Origin: Chloroflexota bacterium
GTDB lineage: Bacteria; Chloroflexota; UBA6077; JACCZL01
Reading direction: 5' to 3'
Assembly (NCBI GenBank): GCA_030447245.1
Contig: JAUJPG010000012.1
Location: 31,228 to 95,227 of the forward strand
Length of the DNA: 64,000 nt
The notes under the pieces were generated by a model. That model made no database searches. It saw only the letters and a list, made by a program, of their open reading frames with translations, and was not told the origin of the DNA. Positions within the stretch are counted from its first letter, which is position 1. The number at the start of each line of letters is the position of its first letter. Below, piece after piece: positions 39,253 through 47,765 of the stretch. The position numbers and the translations under genes were made by a program.

Positions 39253-39258
39253 TATACT
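39253..39258 (+). promoter_or_regulatory. -10 box of clpP
   Basis: TATACT 21 bp before the ATG; the same TATACT lies before ispH and tRNA-Val. No clear -35 partner is visible. Confidence 0.45.
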
Positions 39259-39278
39259 CCGGGCACCAGGAGGGCATC

Positions 39279-39977
39279 ATGACCGATTTGACTACGTCCA
39301 ATTCCGCCCCCGGCCTGCACCTCCCGAACCCGTCCGCCCGGCTGGGCGCGGCCCCAAGCATGTACGTCCCGATGATCATCGAGACGACCAACCGCGGCGA
39401 GCGGTCGTACGACATCTACTCCCTGCTGCTCAAGGAGCGGATTATCTTCCTGGGCACGCCGGTCAACGACCAGATCGCCAACCTGATCGTCGCCCAACTG
39501 CTCTATCTCGCGCGCGAGGAGCCCGACCGGGACATCTCGATGTACATCAACTCACCGGGCGGCTCGGTCACCGCCGGCATGGCGATCTACGACACGATGC
39601 AGCTCATTCCGGCCGACGTGGCCACGACCTGCGTCGGGCTGGCCGCGTCGATGGGCTCGCTGCTGCTGGCGGCCGGCGCCAAGGGCAAGCGGACGATCCT
39701 GCCGAACGCGCGGGTGATGATCCACCAGGGCTCGGCCGGCTTCGAGGGCACCGCCGCCGACATCGAGGTCCAGGCGCGCGAGATCCTCCGCATCGGGCGT
39801 CGCATGAACGAGATCTACTCGTTCCACACCGGCCGCCCGGTCGACCAGATTTCCAGGGACCTCGACCGCGACTTCTGGATGGGGGCCGACGAAGCCATCG
39901 CCTACGGCCTGGTGGACCAGGTCGTCGGCACCCAGGTCGGCCCCGAGCCCGCCAAAGTCAACGGCGCCGCCACCTGA
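39279..39977 (+). CDS. clpP: ATP-dependent Clp protease proteolytic subunit
   Basis: ClpP is the tetradecameric serine peptidase that degrades proteins fed by ClpX/ClpC/ClpA. ATG 39279 is preceded by AGGAGG. The 232-residue frame has a ~30-residue N-terminal extension, then [20 protein letters not shown]. The nucleophile is Ser125 in GLAASMGS, the catalytic His149 is in VMIHQGSAG (usually IHQP), and the Asp region is [19 protein letters not shown]. All triad residues are present. No clpX follows in this window; the next segment is a short unassigned stretch. Confidence 0.96.
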   Translation: MTDLTTSNSAPGLHLPNPSARLGAAPSMYVPMIIETTNRGERSYDIYSLLLKERIIFLGTPVNDQIANLIVAQLLYLAREEPDRDISMYINSPGGSVTAGMAIYDTMQLIPADVATTCVGLAASMGSLLLAAGAKGKRTILPNARVMIHQGSAGFEGTAADIEVQAREILRIGRRMNEIYSFHTGRPVDQISRDLDRDFWMGADEAIAYGLVDQVVGTQVGPEPAKVNGAAT

Positions 39978-39999
39978 CCCCCGGCTCCCCCGCGAAATA

Positions 40000-40230
40000 A
40001 TCGACCTGCCAGACGGCTCGACCGAGCAGTTGTTCTTCCGGGCGCACCCGAGCGCCCAGCGGGGCAGCCTGTCGTGGATGCGCAAGGTCGTCGGCCCGGA
40101 CGAGGAGACGCGCGAAGTCTGGCACGAGGTCGCCGACGCCGCCGGGCGGATCGTCCATGCGCACCGGCACCCCGTACTCCGCAAGGGGGACGCTGATCGG
40201 GTCCGCCGTGCCGATCGACCTACCCGCGGC
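40000..40230 (+). other. Possible small gene without visible start
   Basis: The plus-strand frame REIIDLPDGSTEQLFFRAHP, then SAQRGSLSWMRKVVGPDEET, REVWHEVADAAGRIVHAHRH reads like a conserved small protein of ~75 residues with an acidic/basic balance unlike GC noise. The beginning is out of frame with any ATG near the clpP stop; an indel or truncation is likely. I do not recognise the family. It ends in a frame that loses sense around 40230. Confidence 0.4.
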
Positions 40231-40367
40231 GGCCGAAGGGATCGCAGCGCGTCACGCCGCGGCGCCGGCGTGCGAGACGGAGGCCGCGCTGGCGGTCCCG
40301 GCGCTCTGAGCGTTGGATGCGGTGGCGTCTGGACGAGGAAGCGCGCGCCCTGCTGCTGGACGCGGCG

Positions 40368-42278
40368 TTACCCCAGCAGCCGCTCCGCGAGTGTGAGGGC
40401 GTCCGCTGGCCAGAACATGGCCGGGCGGGGGCGCTGGATGTGCCGATAGCCCGGCATGGGTCGACAGGAGAGTACCATCCGCCGCCACTGGGCAGGCACG
40501 TCATCGCGGCCGTGAACGGCCCCCGCCAGCGCTCCGCAGATGGCGGCGTTGGTGTCCGTGTCGCCGCCCGCGCGCACCGTGGTGACCACCGCCTCCTCCA
40601 GTGAGGGCGCGTGCAGCACCTGGAAGAAGGCGTTCTGCAGCGCGATCAGCACCCAGCCCTGGTGCGTGTAGTAGTCCGCCGGCGGCTCTGAGGCCGCCCG
40701 CTCGAGCGCGCTGATCACCGCGGGCTCCGGGCAAGTGTCCCGGGCCCAGGCGAGCGCTCGAGCGTAGGTCTGCTCCGGGCCGGTCCCCCGCTTGATCGCG
40801 TGCGCGATCGCCACGGCGAACACCGCCGACGCTTCCTGGCAGGCCGGATGGGGATGGGTCAGGCGCGCGTCGACGCGAGCGGCCTTGGCCACCTCGTCCG
40901 GGTCGCGCCGCCAGCCCCAGATGCCGAGCGGACTGATCCGCATCAGCGCGCCGTTGGACTGGCTCGACCTGCTGGCCGATTGCGACGCAGCCTGAGCCGC
41001 GGTGCCCGCCCGAGCGTCGCCTAGCGTGACGGACCCGAGCGCCGTGGACGTGGTGGTTCCGACGTCGAACGGTTGACACCAGTCATGGGGACACGGCGCC
41101 AGATCGTGGGTCCAGCCGTGATACCAGCGACCGTAGCCGACGGCCACGGCTTCCGCATCGTAGACTTCCTGGTCTACGAGCGTCCGAGCGAGCGTCAATG
41201 CCAGCTCCGAATCGTCCGTCGGCTGGCCGGCTATGATCTGGTGCGTCCCGCCGTCGGTCAGCAAGTACGGACCCCCGTCCGGGTAGGCGCTCGCGATGGT
41301 CGCCGCGGACTGGAACTCGGCCAGCGCTCCGAGCGCATCACCTGCGACCTGACCAAGCAGGCAGCCCTGGGCGCGTCGCAGTATCCCGCTCTCGTGGAAC
41401 AGCGTACCGGGCGTCAGGCGAGCGGGCCGCATGCCCTCCGGCGGCACGGCCTCGCCGAAGCCGCTGGCGAAGACCTCTCCCCAGGGCCGAGTCCGTAGTT
41501 GCTCGACGATGTCGGGAGCGCCGCCGAAGCACCTGACGGTGCTGCTCCCACCGTCCTGGCCGTAGCGCACCTCACTCCCCGACTGATCGATCAGCACCCC
41601 GCCAACAGCGCGCAGGAGCGCATGGCCGGCACCATAGTCCCAGGCCCCCGGGCTATTCAGCGAGACGACAGCCACCGCCTCCCCCGCCGCGGCGAGGGCC
41701 AGACGGTAGGCGATGCTGGCCACGGGGATGAAGCGAGCCGGCTCGATGCAGCGCAGATTGGCGACCGGGCGCCGGTCCGCGGCCTGCGAGACGAGCACCA
41801 GGTCGTGCGGCGCGAGTTGATCTGGCCAGGGGTCCCGTTGGACTGGCACGCCATTGCGAGTCAGCGGTCCACAGCCCTCGGCCCAGGCGAAGCGATCCCC
41901 CTCGTCGTCGGGCGCATCGATCGCGTGGACCACGCCGAGCACGGGCACCCGGTCACGCAGCAGGCCGATCGAGACAGCATGACCGCGGAAGCCCTGCAGC
42001 ATCGCCTGGGTCCCATCGTTAGGATCGACCAGCCAGATGTGCGTCTGGCCCGCGGCAGGTGGCCGCCCGCCGGTCTCCTCGCCCAGGTAGCCCCACTCGG
42101 GGAAGGCGGACTCCAGGCGCTGACGGATCGCCGACTCGGCGATCCCGTCGGCCGGACAATGGCCCGCCGAGCCGCGCGGGCCGCCCTCGAGCGCGCATTC
42201 GGCCAGCAGGATCCGGGCCGCCTCCGCTGCGGCCTCGGTAGCTACATCGAGTGCTTGGCGGTACTCGTAGCTCGACAT
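40368..42278 (-). CDS. Inositol-monophosphatase-family / ADP-ribosylglycohydrolase fusion protein
   Basis: A single intact 636-residue frame from ATG 42278. Residues 1-~275 are an IMPase-fold phosphatase: GEETGG (66-71), WLVDPNDGTQAM (82-93, metal site DPxDGT) and the C-terminal GAWDYGAGHALLRAVGG (211-227). Residues ~300-636 are an ADP-ribosylglycohydrolase (DraG/ARH): LLGQVAGDALGAL (307-319), the first metal site TDDSELALTLA (354-364), NGALMRISPLGIW (442-454) and the second metal site GGDTDTNAAICGA (571-583). Both sets of metal ligands look complete. The linker is short and there is no stop or indel. IMPase relatives (CysQ type) remove phosphates from sugars or nucleotides; ARH enzymes cleave ADP-ribose links. 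A joint role, for example in ADP-ribose or PAP metabolism, is an inference. Confidence 0.88.
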   Translation of the reverse strand: MSSYEYRQALDVATEAAAEAARILLAECALEGGPRGSAGHCPADGIAESAIRQRLESAFPEWGYLGEETGGRPPAAGQTHIWLVDPNDGTQAMLQGFRGHAVSIGLLRDRVPVLGVVHAIDAPDDEGDRFAWAEGCGPLTRNGVPVQRDPWPDQLAPHDLVLVSQAADRRPVANLRCIEPARFIPVASIAYRLALAAAGEAVAVVSLNSPGAWDYGAGHALLRAVGGVLIDQSGSEVRYGQDGGSSTVRCFGGAPDIVEQLRTRPWGEVFASGFGEAVPPEGMRPARLTPGTLFHESGILRRAQGCLLGQVAGDALGALAEFQSAATIASAYPDGGPYLLTDGGTHQIIAGQPTDDSELALTLARTLVDQEVYDAEAVAVGYGRWYHGWTHDLAPCPHDWCQPFDVGTTTSTALGSVTLGDARAGTAAQAASQSASRSSQSNGALMRISPLGIWGWRRDPDEVAKAARVDARLTHPHPACQEASAVFAVAIAHAIKRGTGPEQTYARALAWARDTCPEPAVISALERAASEPPADYYTHQGWVLIALQNAFFQVLHAPSLEEAVVTTVRAGGDTDTNAAICGALAGAVHGRDDVPAQWRRMVLSCRPMPGYRHIQRPRPAMFWPADALTLAERLLG

Positions 42279-42437
42279 GCTTTGACGATATCAGTTGGCC
42301 GCCCATCCCTGGCGTGCTGGATCGAGAGGCGGCGTACACGATCGCGCGGTGCCGCCGTGATCAGCGCGAGTCCCGCGCGCGCCGCGGTGCCCAGAGCTCG
42401 GCCGATCACGTAGTCCCGTGGAAAGATTAGCGCAGCC

Positions 42438-42889
42438 ATGGCCGTCTTCGATGAGCTCTGGGATGTCGAGTCGGGGAACCGCCTCGAAAGAGTCACCTCC
42501 GAGTTGGAGGGGTTGCACGCTGTGGCGGAGATCCTCGAGGTCAATGGGCCGGGCTTCCTGGATGCCCTGATGCTGGGCGCCTTCGAGCATGACCAGCGCG
42601 ACAGGACAGTCCGGGAGCTCCCAGTGCTCGAGGGGGACGAGCTGCGGGCACGCCTCAGGGATATGGCGCCACCGGCCGATCTGGCCACCGATGACGTGGC
42701 GGGCGGTGGGTCAAGCGAGCGCGTTGAAGGTGGGATCGCACCCGTCGACGTCGTCGAACATCAAGCGAGCGCGTTGAAGGTGGGATCGCACCCGTCGACG
42801 TCGTCGAACACGCCGACGGCGGCGGAAGCGGCGGGAACGCCGGGCAGCTCACCACCTCCAGAGACCCGGCCACGCCCCTCCCTGACTAG
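42438..42889 (+). pseudogene. Hypothetical protein of the 'WDVESGN' type, disrupted by a tandem duplication
   Basis: ATG 42438 gives MAVFDELWDVESGNRLERVT then SELEGLHAVAEILEVNGPGF and LDALMLGAFE. This resembles small proteins seen in several Chloroflexota and Actinomycetota (W-DV-SGN...E.eA...V...l...G...a..L.L). The perfect 50-bp duplication at 42711-42810 shifts the frame. With one copy removed the frame would read ERVEGGIAPVDVVEHADGGG and end in RDPATPLPD at TAG 42889. As present, the frame runs on to 42998 with an unrelated tail. The function is unknown. Confidence 0.6.
42711..42810 (+). repeat. Perfect 50-bp tandem duplication
   Basis: Two identical, adjacent 50-bp units (42711-42760 and 42761-42810) beginning TCAAGCGAGCGCG. 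The length is not a multiple of three, so it breaks the reading frame of the hypothetical gene around it. Confidence 0.95.
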
Positions 42890-43236
42890 TCGCGGGTCCT
42901 TCGGCCAGGCTCGCTGCAAACGTTCGCCCCCACTCCGAAGATCACGCCGCTTTGCCCGTCGGCGGGACGGTCATTACGACACGGCGATCGCTCGTTGACA
43001 GTGCTCGTCACCGCGATCACGGCTGTGTTCGACGGCGTGCTCGTCGCACTAACCGTGACCGCGCGCGGCCGCGGGCGTCCACCTTCCAAACCGTGGTCCC
43101 GACAGATCCGGCTTCGGGGCGGCTGCGACTGAGACGGCTTCGTGAGCCGGCCCGGGCCGACCGATTGGCTCGGCGCGGCTATGATCGCCAGGCGGGCGCG
43201 GGCCTCCCGCCCTGACGTAGCCTGTGAGGGGGCGCG
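42890..43236. other. Region without a recognisable gene
   Basis: About 350 bp upstream of the ParB-like gene. It holds a hydrophobic plus-strand stretch (VLVTAITAVFDGVLVALTV) without a start or ribosome site, probably chance. No repeats or RNA seen; no parS-like 16-mer was found. Confidence 0.4.
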
Positions 43237-44319
43237 ATGAGCGTGCACGCCACCAGCGCGCCGACGGCCGGCGCGCAGTTGATGCTGATCGACCCGCGGA
43301 CGATCCGGCCGGACCCGGACAATGTCCGCCAGGCCGGACCAGATGAGCTGGACGGGCTGGCTGCGAGCATTCGCGAGCACGGGCTGCTCCAGCCGCTCGG
43401 GGTCAGCGGCGAACATGGCGAGTTCCGCGTCGTCTACGGCAATCGACGCCGCGCCGCCGCGATCATCGCTGGGCTGGACGTCGTTCCGTGCCTGCTCGTC
43501 GAAGCCTCGGCAGACGACCGCCTGGTCCGCCAGATGCTGGAGAACCTCCAGCGGCGCGACCTCGGCGACATCGAGAAGGCCGACGGCTTTGCCCGCCTGC
43601 GCCGCAACCTCGCCCGCACCCACGCCACACTCGGCGAGCGCGGGCTGGACGAGGCCGTCGGCAAGATGCTCGGCCTGTCCGCCACAACCGTCCGCCGCTA
43701 CCTCGGCCTGCGTGATCTGGCCCCGCCAGTGCGCGACCTGATCGCCGACGGCAGCCTGACCGTCACCCAGGCCCAGCACCTGGCCCAGGTCGGCCAGCCC
43801 GAGCGCCAGGCGGAGCTGGCGAAGCTCGCCGTCGAGCGCGGGCTATCGGCCGCGGCACTCGCCCGGGCCTGCAAGGCCGCTGCGAACCAGCCAGGACTAA
43901 GCCCGATCGAGGCGATCGACCTTGGCGAGCAAGACGCCCCCACGCCGCCCGCGATCGCGGCCCGAGCCCAGCCTGCCGCCCGCGTGCCGCGCGCCCCACG
44001 GGCCGTCGAGCAGGACGGTGATGACGCCGATCTCTGGATCGGCTCGCACGATGCCGCGCCTGAAGAGGACGGCGTCGCCGGCGTCGCGCCCGCCGGACCC
44101 AGCACGGCCGATGGCCACCGCGTCTTCAAGATCAAGAGCGTCGGCGCGTTCGTCGACCACGTCGACCGCCTGGCCCGCGGCCTCCAGGACGGCGACCTCG
44201 CGCGCGCCTCCGACGAGGAGCCCGACGCGCCGATCCAGCTCCGCCTGGCCGCCCGCCAGCTTGGCTACGTCCAGCACGAGCTCCAGAAGCTCCTGAAACG
44301 TCGAGGCTGGCAGGAGTAG
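43237..44319 (+). CDS. ParB/RepB/Spo0J-family partition-like protein
   Basis: A 360-residue protein from ATG 43237. The ParB N-terminal domain is clear: MLIDPRTIRPDPDNVRQAG, LAASIREHGLLQPLGV, and the nucleotide-binding box VYGNRRRAAAIIAGLDVVPC, with LVRQMLENLQRRDLGDIEKA. The helix-turn-helix region reads VGKMLGLSATTVRRYLGLRD. After ~residue 230 comes an Ala/Pro-rich linker and a distinct C-terminal domain (FKIKSVGAFVDHVDRLARGL, RLAARQLGYVQHELQKLLKR). The box is GNRRR instead of GERRxR. No parA is adjacent, so it may be a regulator rather than a chromosome-segregation protein. Confidence 0.88.
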   Translation: MSVHATSAPTAGAQLMLIDPRTIRPDPDNVRQAGPDELDGLAASIREHGLLQPLGVSGEHGEFRVVYGNRRRAAAIIAGLDVVPCLLVEASADDRLVRQMLENLQRRDLGDIEKADGFARLRRNLARTHATLGERGLDEAVGKMLGLSATTVRRYLGLRDLAPPVRDLIADGSLTVTQAQHLAQVGQPERQAELAKLAVERGLSAAALARACKAAANQPGLSPIEAIDLGEQDAPTPPAIAARAQPAARVPRAPRAVEQDGDDADLWIGSHDAAPEEDGVAGVAPAGPSTADGHRVFKIKSVGAFVDHVDRLARGLQDGDLARASDEEPDAPIQLRLAARQLGYVQHELQKLLKRRGWQE

Positions 44320-44342
44320 AACTTGAGCGAGTAGAAGAGATC

Positions 44343-45185
44343 ATGCGCGTCGTCGTCACGGGAGGCTCCGGGCGGATCGGGTGGTGGCTCCTCCGTGAGC
44401 TGGCGCCGCGGCACGAAGTCGTCGTCTTCGATCGCCTGGCGCCCGCCGATCCGCCGCCCGGGGTGACCCACAAGCTCGGCGATTGCGAGGACCTTGGCGC
44501 CGTCTACGACGTCCTGCGCGGCGCGGATGCCGTGGTCCACCTGGCGGCGATCCCGTCGAACCAGTTCCACCCCTACCCGACCGTCTTCCGGACCAACGTC
44601 ATCGGGACCTACCACGTCGGCGAGGCGGCCGGTCGGCTCGGCCTCCACAAGATCGTGGCCGCCAGCAGCATCAACGCCCTGGGTATCACCATGGCCGAGC
44701 GCCCGATGAGTCCGCTCAGCCTGCCGATCGACGAGGACCACCCCCGCCGCCCCCAGGACGCCTACAGCCTGTCCAAGCTGATCGACGAGGAGACGATGGC
44801 CGCGCTCCACCGACGGACCGGCATCACAACCATCAGCATTCGCCCGCCGCTGGTGGCGTGGCCCTCGCGCTACCCCGAGCTCATCGCCGAGCTAGACGAC
44901 CCGTCGATCCGCCACCGCGTGCTCTGGAGCTATTGCGACGTCCGCGACCTCGCCGTCGGCTTCCGCCTGGCCCTCGAGGACCAGACGCTCGACTGCGAGA
45001 CGATGTTCATCACCGCCGACGATGCCCTTGCCCGCGAGCCGCTGGCCGACCTGCTGCCACGCTTCTACCCTGGCATCGAGACCCTGGCGGCTGGCTTGAC
45101 CGGCACCGCCCCAGCCGTCGTATCCGCCAGGGCAAAACGCCTGCTTGGCTACCAGCCCCGCTGGAGCTGGCGCGGCCACACCTAG
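44343..45185 (+). CDS. NAD(P)-dependent epimerase/dehydratase (extended SDR)
   Basis: A 280-residue extended short-chain dehydrogenase, 23 bp after the ParB-like gene. Cofactor motif TGGSGRIG (6-13), the LAAIPSNQFHP loop, NVIGTYHVGEAA, the serine strand IVAASSINALG and the catalytic YSLSK (Tyr141, Lys145) are all in place. RPPLVAWPSRYPEL matches the family's substrate-side segment. The substrate is probably a nucleotide sugar or uronate; the sequence alone does not say which. Confidence 0.9.
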   Translation: MRVVVTGGSGRIGWWLLRELAPRHEVVVFDRLAPADPPPGVTHKLGDCEDLGAVYDVLRGADAVVHLAAIPSNQFHPYPTVFRTNVIGTYHVGEAAGRLGLHKIVAASSINALGITMAERPMSPLSLPIDEDHPRRPQDAYSLSKLIDEETMAALHRRTGITTISIRPPLVAWPSRYPELIAELDDPSIRHRVLWSYCDVRDLAVGFRLALEDQTLDCETMFITADDALAREPLADLLPRFYPGIETLAAGLTGTAPAVVSARAKRLLGYQPRWSWRGHT

Positions 45186-45365
45186 GGTCGGGCGCTCATC
45201 CAGAGCAGGACGCCAACCCGGAGCCAGTGCCCCGCTGGAGCTAGCGTCACGCCGGGTAGGAGCGCGTGTGCCTGCGCGCGCGGCCCGGTCAGATCCCTGC
45301 CTAACGCGCGAGAGGGACGGTTCGACCGCGCCTCTCGCCGCTATCCACTCAGGATGTGATCGACG

Positions 45366-45566
45366 CTAGCGGCCGATCATCGGCATGACCATCTGATAGA
45401 TGAAGTACATGATCACCAGCGCCACCGCGAGCACGACAAGCGTGGTGACCAGGTTGATCCCCGCCGCGACGCTACTGCCGGTGCTCTCTGTGGTCGTCCG
45501 CACCGGCGTGGCGTCCACCGTCCGCGGCGCATCCGGGTCCGGCTGGTTGATGTTGATCTGCGACAC
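45366..45566 (-). CDS. Small single-pass membrane protein
   Basis: A 66-residue protein. Start is GTG 45566, seven bases after GAGGAGG. A polar N-terminus (SQININQPDPDAPRTVDAT) is followed by one long helix (GINLVTTLVVLAVALVIMYF) and a short basic end (MIGR). Strong ribosome site and clean composition argue it is real. Family unknown. Confidence 0.7.
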   Translation of the reverse strand: MSQININQPDPDAPRTVDATPVRTTTESTGSSVAAGINLVTTLVVLAVALVIMYFIYQMVMPMIGR

Positions 45567-45701
45567 GATGCTGCCTCCTCATGCCCACCATGATACTCCG
45601 CGGCCGACTACGCCGACTACGTGCACGCCGCGTGTGCAACGTCCGTGCCACGCTCACCGCCGGTCACCAGGGCGACGCGTTCGGTCAGTCGCCCAACCTC
45701 C

Positions 45702-47765
45702 CTAGTCCCCGGTCGTCGTGAACGAGACGGGCCGGGGAGCGCCCTTGTGGACGATACGAACGTCGATCTCCGCGCCGTCCTCGACGCCGAGGACACGGCG
45801 AGCGAACGGACCGAGTGGCAGGGTTGCCGGCGCGCTGCTCCCGTCGGCGCGGACCCAGCCGCGAAGTGGGGCCGGACCGGGCCCGGTCAGCTCGGCCACG
45901 TCGCCGTTTGCCGCTCCAAGGGCGGCGAGGGTGTCTGGATGCAGACGCAAAATCCGGTGTCGGCCGAGCTGCCCGGCGAACTCGTCCTGGCCTGACACAA
46001 CGCGCAGGTGTATCTCGCGCGTGTGCAGGAGGTTCCGTTGGCGGACAGTTGCCTCTTCATCGACCGTCTGATCCAGCCGAATCACGACGCCATACTTGAC
46101 GCGGGCGTGCTCGGTCGTGACGTAGCCCCAGGCGACGTCGCGCGCCACGTCCTCGGGTGGGCGCTTCAAGGGGTCACCGTAGCCGCCTCCACCGGCCGCG
46201 TGCTGCGTCACCAGGTCGCCGGCCCGGAGCTGGAGGCCGCTGATCTTGCCCGGCGTCTCGATCGGCAGCTCGTCCCCGTCCCGCCGGACGTCGTAGCGGT
46301 TCGGCCGCCCGCTCCGGCCGCCCAGAACGCCGAAGGGCGGCAGGACCGCGCGATCAGAGAGGACCGAGTAGCTGGCGCTCTCAGCCAGGATCCGAATCTC
46401 TCGACGCACTCCCAGCCCGCCGCGGCGACGGCCTGGGCCGGCTGAGTCGGTCTCCAGCTCGGTCCTCTCGATCTTGAGCGGGACCTCCAGCTCGAGCGCC
46501 TCGGCCGGCTTCATCGGGCTCATGTCGCCGCCCCAGTCGACCGTGCAGATGACGCTCGGGCCGTCCGCCTCGGCGAAGGCGCCGTTGCCGCCGATCGGAC
46601 ACTCGTAGTAGACGAACGGCCGGCCGTGGCGCGGGTTCAGGCCGCCGATCATGTTGTGATTGGAGGTTCCCTGCATGTCGCCGGCGACCAGCTCCGGCGC
46701 GGCCTGGGCAATCGCGCCGAGCGTCACCGCGATCGCCCGCTTGCGGATCTCCCCGTGCGAGCCGACCGGCACCGGTGGGGTGGCGTTGACAATCGTCCCT
46801 TCCGGCGCGCTGACGGTGATCGGGAGGAAGCTGCCGTGGTTGATGAGCCCCTCGGGGTCGAGGATCGACTTCAGCGCGATCACGACACCGCCGGTCGTGA
46901 CGGCCAGGGTGGAGTTCACCGGGCCCGGCACCTGGTCCGAGCTCCCCGCGAAGTCGGCGTGGATCGATCCGTCGCGAACGGTCAACGCAAGCCGCATCAG
47001 GACCGGGTCGAGCCCCTCGGCGCCGTAGAATTCAAGGTAGTCTTCGTAGACGTACTCGCCCTCCCGCAACTGGCGGATGTTCCGGCGCATCCGCTCTTCG
47101 CTCCGGCCCATGTTCATCTCGATCGCCGCCTTGACCGTGTCCAGGCCGTACTTGCCGACCAGCTCGGCGATGCGACGCTCGGCGAGACGGCAGGTCGCCA
47201 TCATGGCGCGGAAGTCGCCGCGACGCTCGTCAGGGACCCGCATGTTCAAGAAGACCAGGTCCAGCACGGCCTGGTTGACCTTGCCGCGCTCGTAGACCTT
47301 GATCGGCGGAATCCGCAGCCCCTCCTGGAAGACGTCCCGCGCCCGTCCGGACATGCTGCCGGGCGTCGACCCGCCGACGTCGTCCCAGTGGGCGCGGTTG
47401 GCGGGGAAGATTAGCAGCTCGTCACCGACAAACAGCGGGTAGACGATGCTGACGTCGTTCAGGTGAGTCCCTGAGTGGTAGGGGTCGTTGAGCATGACCA
47501 CGTCGCCGGGCGCCAGGTCCGTCCCGAATTGCTCCATGATCGCCTTGACCGTTGCCGGCATCGGGATGACGTGCGAGCCGAGATCTTCAGCCTGGGCGAC
47601 CATCCGCCCAGCCGGGTCGAACAGCGCGCAGGAGAAGTCCATCATCTCGTAGACCGTCGAAGAGTACGCCGAACGGATCATCGTCGCCCGCATCTCGCGG
47701 ACGATCGAGATCAGCAGCTCGTTGATGACCTGCTCGGTAATCGGGCTGATCGTCGAGTTGGTCAC
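45702..47765 (-). CDS. hyuB: Hydantoinase B / oxoprolinase family protein
   Basis: The 687-residue B subunit of an N-methylhydantoinase-like, ATP-dependent amidohydrolase. I start at GTG 47765, which overlaps the hyuA stop (GTGA); an in-frame ATG at 47801 lies inside hyuA. Conserved parts include MRATMIRSAYSSTVYEMMDF, VVMLNDPYHSGTHLNDVSIV, ANRAHWDDVGGSTPGSM, GDMQGTSNHNMIGGL and TQHAAGGGGYGDPLKRPPED near the C-terminal third. A ~110-residue C-terminal extension contains ILRLHPDTLAALGAANGDVA. It acts with HyuA; the natural substrate is not known. Confidence 0.93.
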   Translation of the reverse strand: MTNSTISPITEQVINELLISIVREMRATMIRSAYSSTVYEMMDFSCALFDPAGRMVAQAEDLGSHVIPMPATVKAIMEQFGTDLAPGDVVMLNDPYHSGTHLNDVSIVYPLFVGDELLIFPANRAHWDDVGGSTPGSMSGRARDVFQEGLRIPPIKVYERGKVNQAVLDLVFLNMRVPDERRGDFRAMMATCRLAERRIAELVGKYGLDTVKAAIEMNMGRSEERMRRNIRQLREGEYVYEDYLEFYGAEGLDPVLMRLALTVRDGSIHADFAGSSDQVPGPVNSTLAVTTGGVVIALKSILDPEGLINHGSFLPITVSAPEGTIVNATPPVPVGSHGEIRKRAIAVTLGAIAQAAPELVAGDMQGTSNHNMIGGLNPRHGRPFVYYECPIGGNGAFAEADGPSVICTVDWGGDMSPMKPAEALELEVPLKIERTELETDSAGPGRRRGGLGVRREIRILAESASYSVLSDRAVLPPFGVLGGRSGRPNRYDVRRDGDELPIETPGKISGLQLRAGDLVTQHAAGGGGYGDPLKRPPEDVARDVAWGYVTTEHARVKYGVVIRLDQTVDEEATVRQRNLLHTREIHLRVVSGQDEFAGQLGRHRILRLHPDTLAALGAANGDVAELTGPGPAPLRGWVRADGSSAPATLPLGPFARRVLGVEDGAEIDVRIVHKGAPRPVSFTTTGD

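Noticed and set aside
42990-43236. A hydrophobic frame (VLVTAITAVFDGVLVALTV) as a small membrane protein
   Set aside because: No start codon or ribosome site in a suitable place, and the surrounding frame soon stops.
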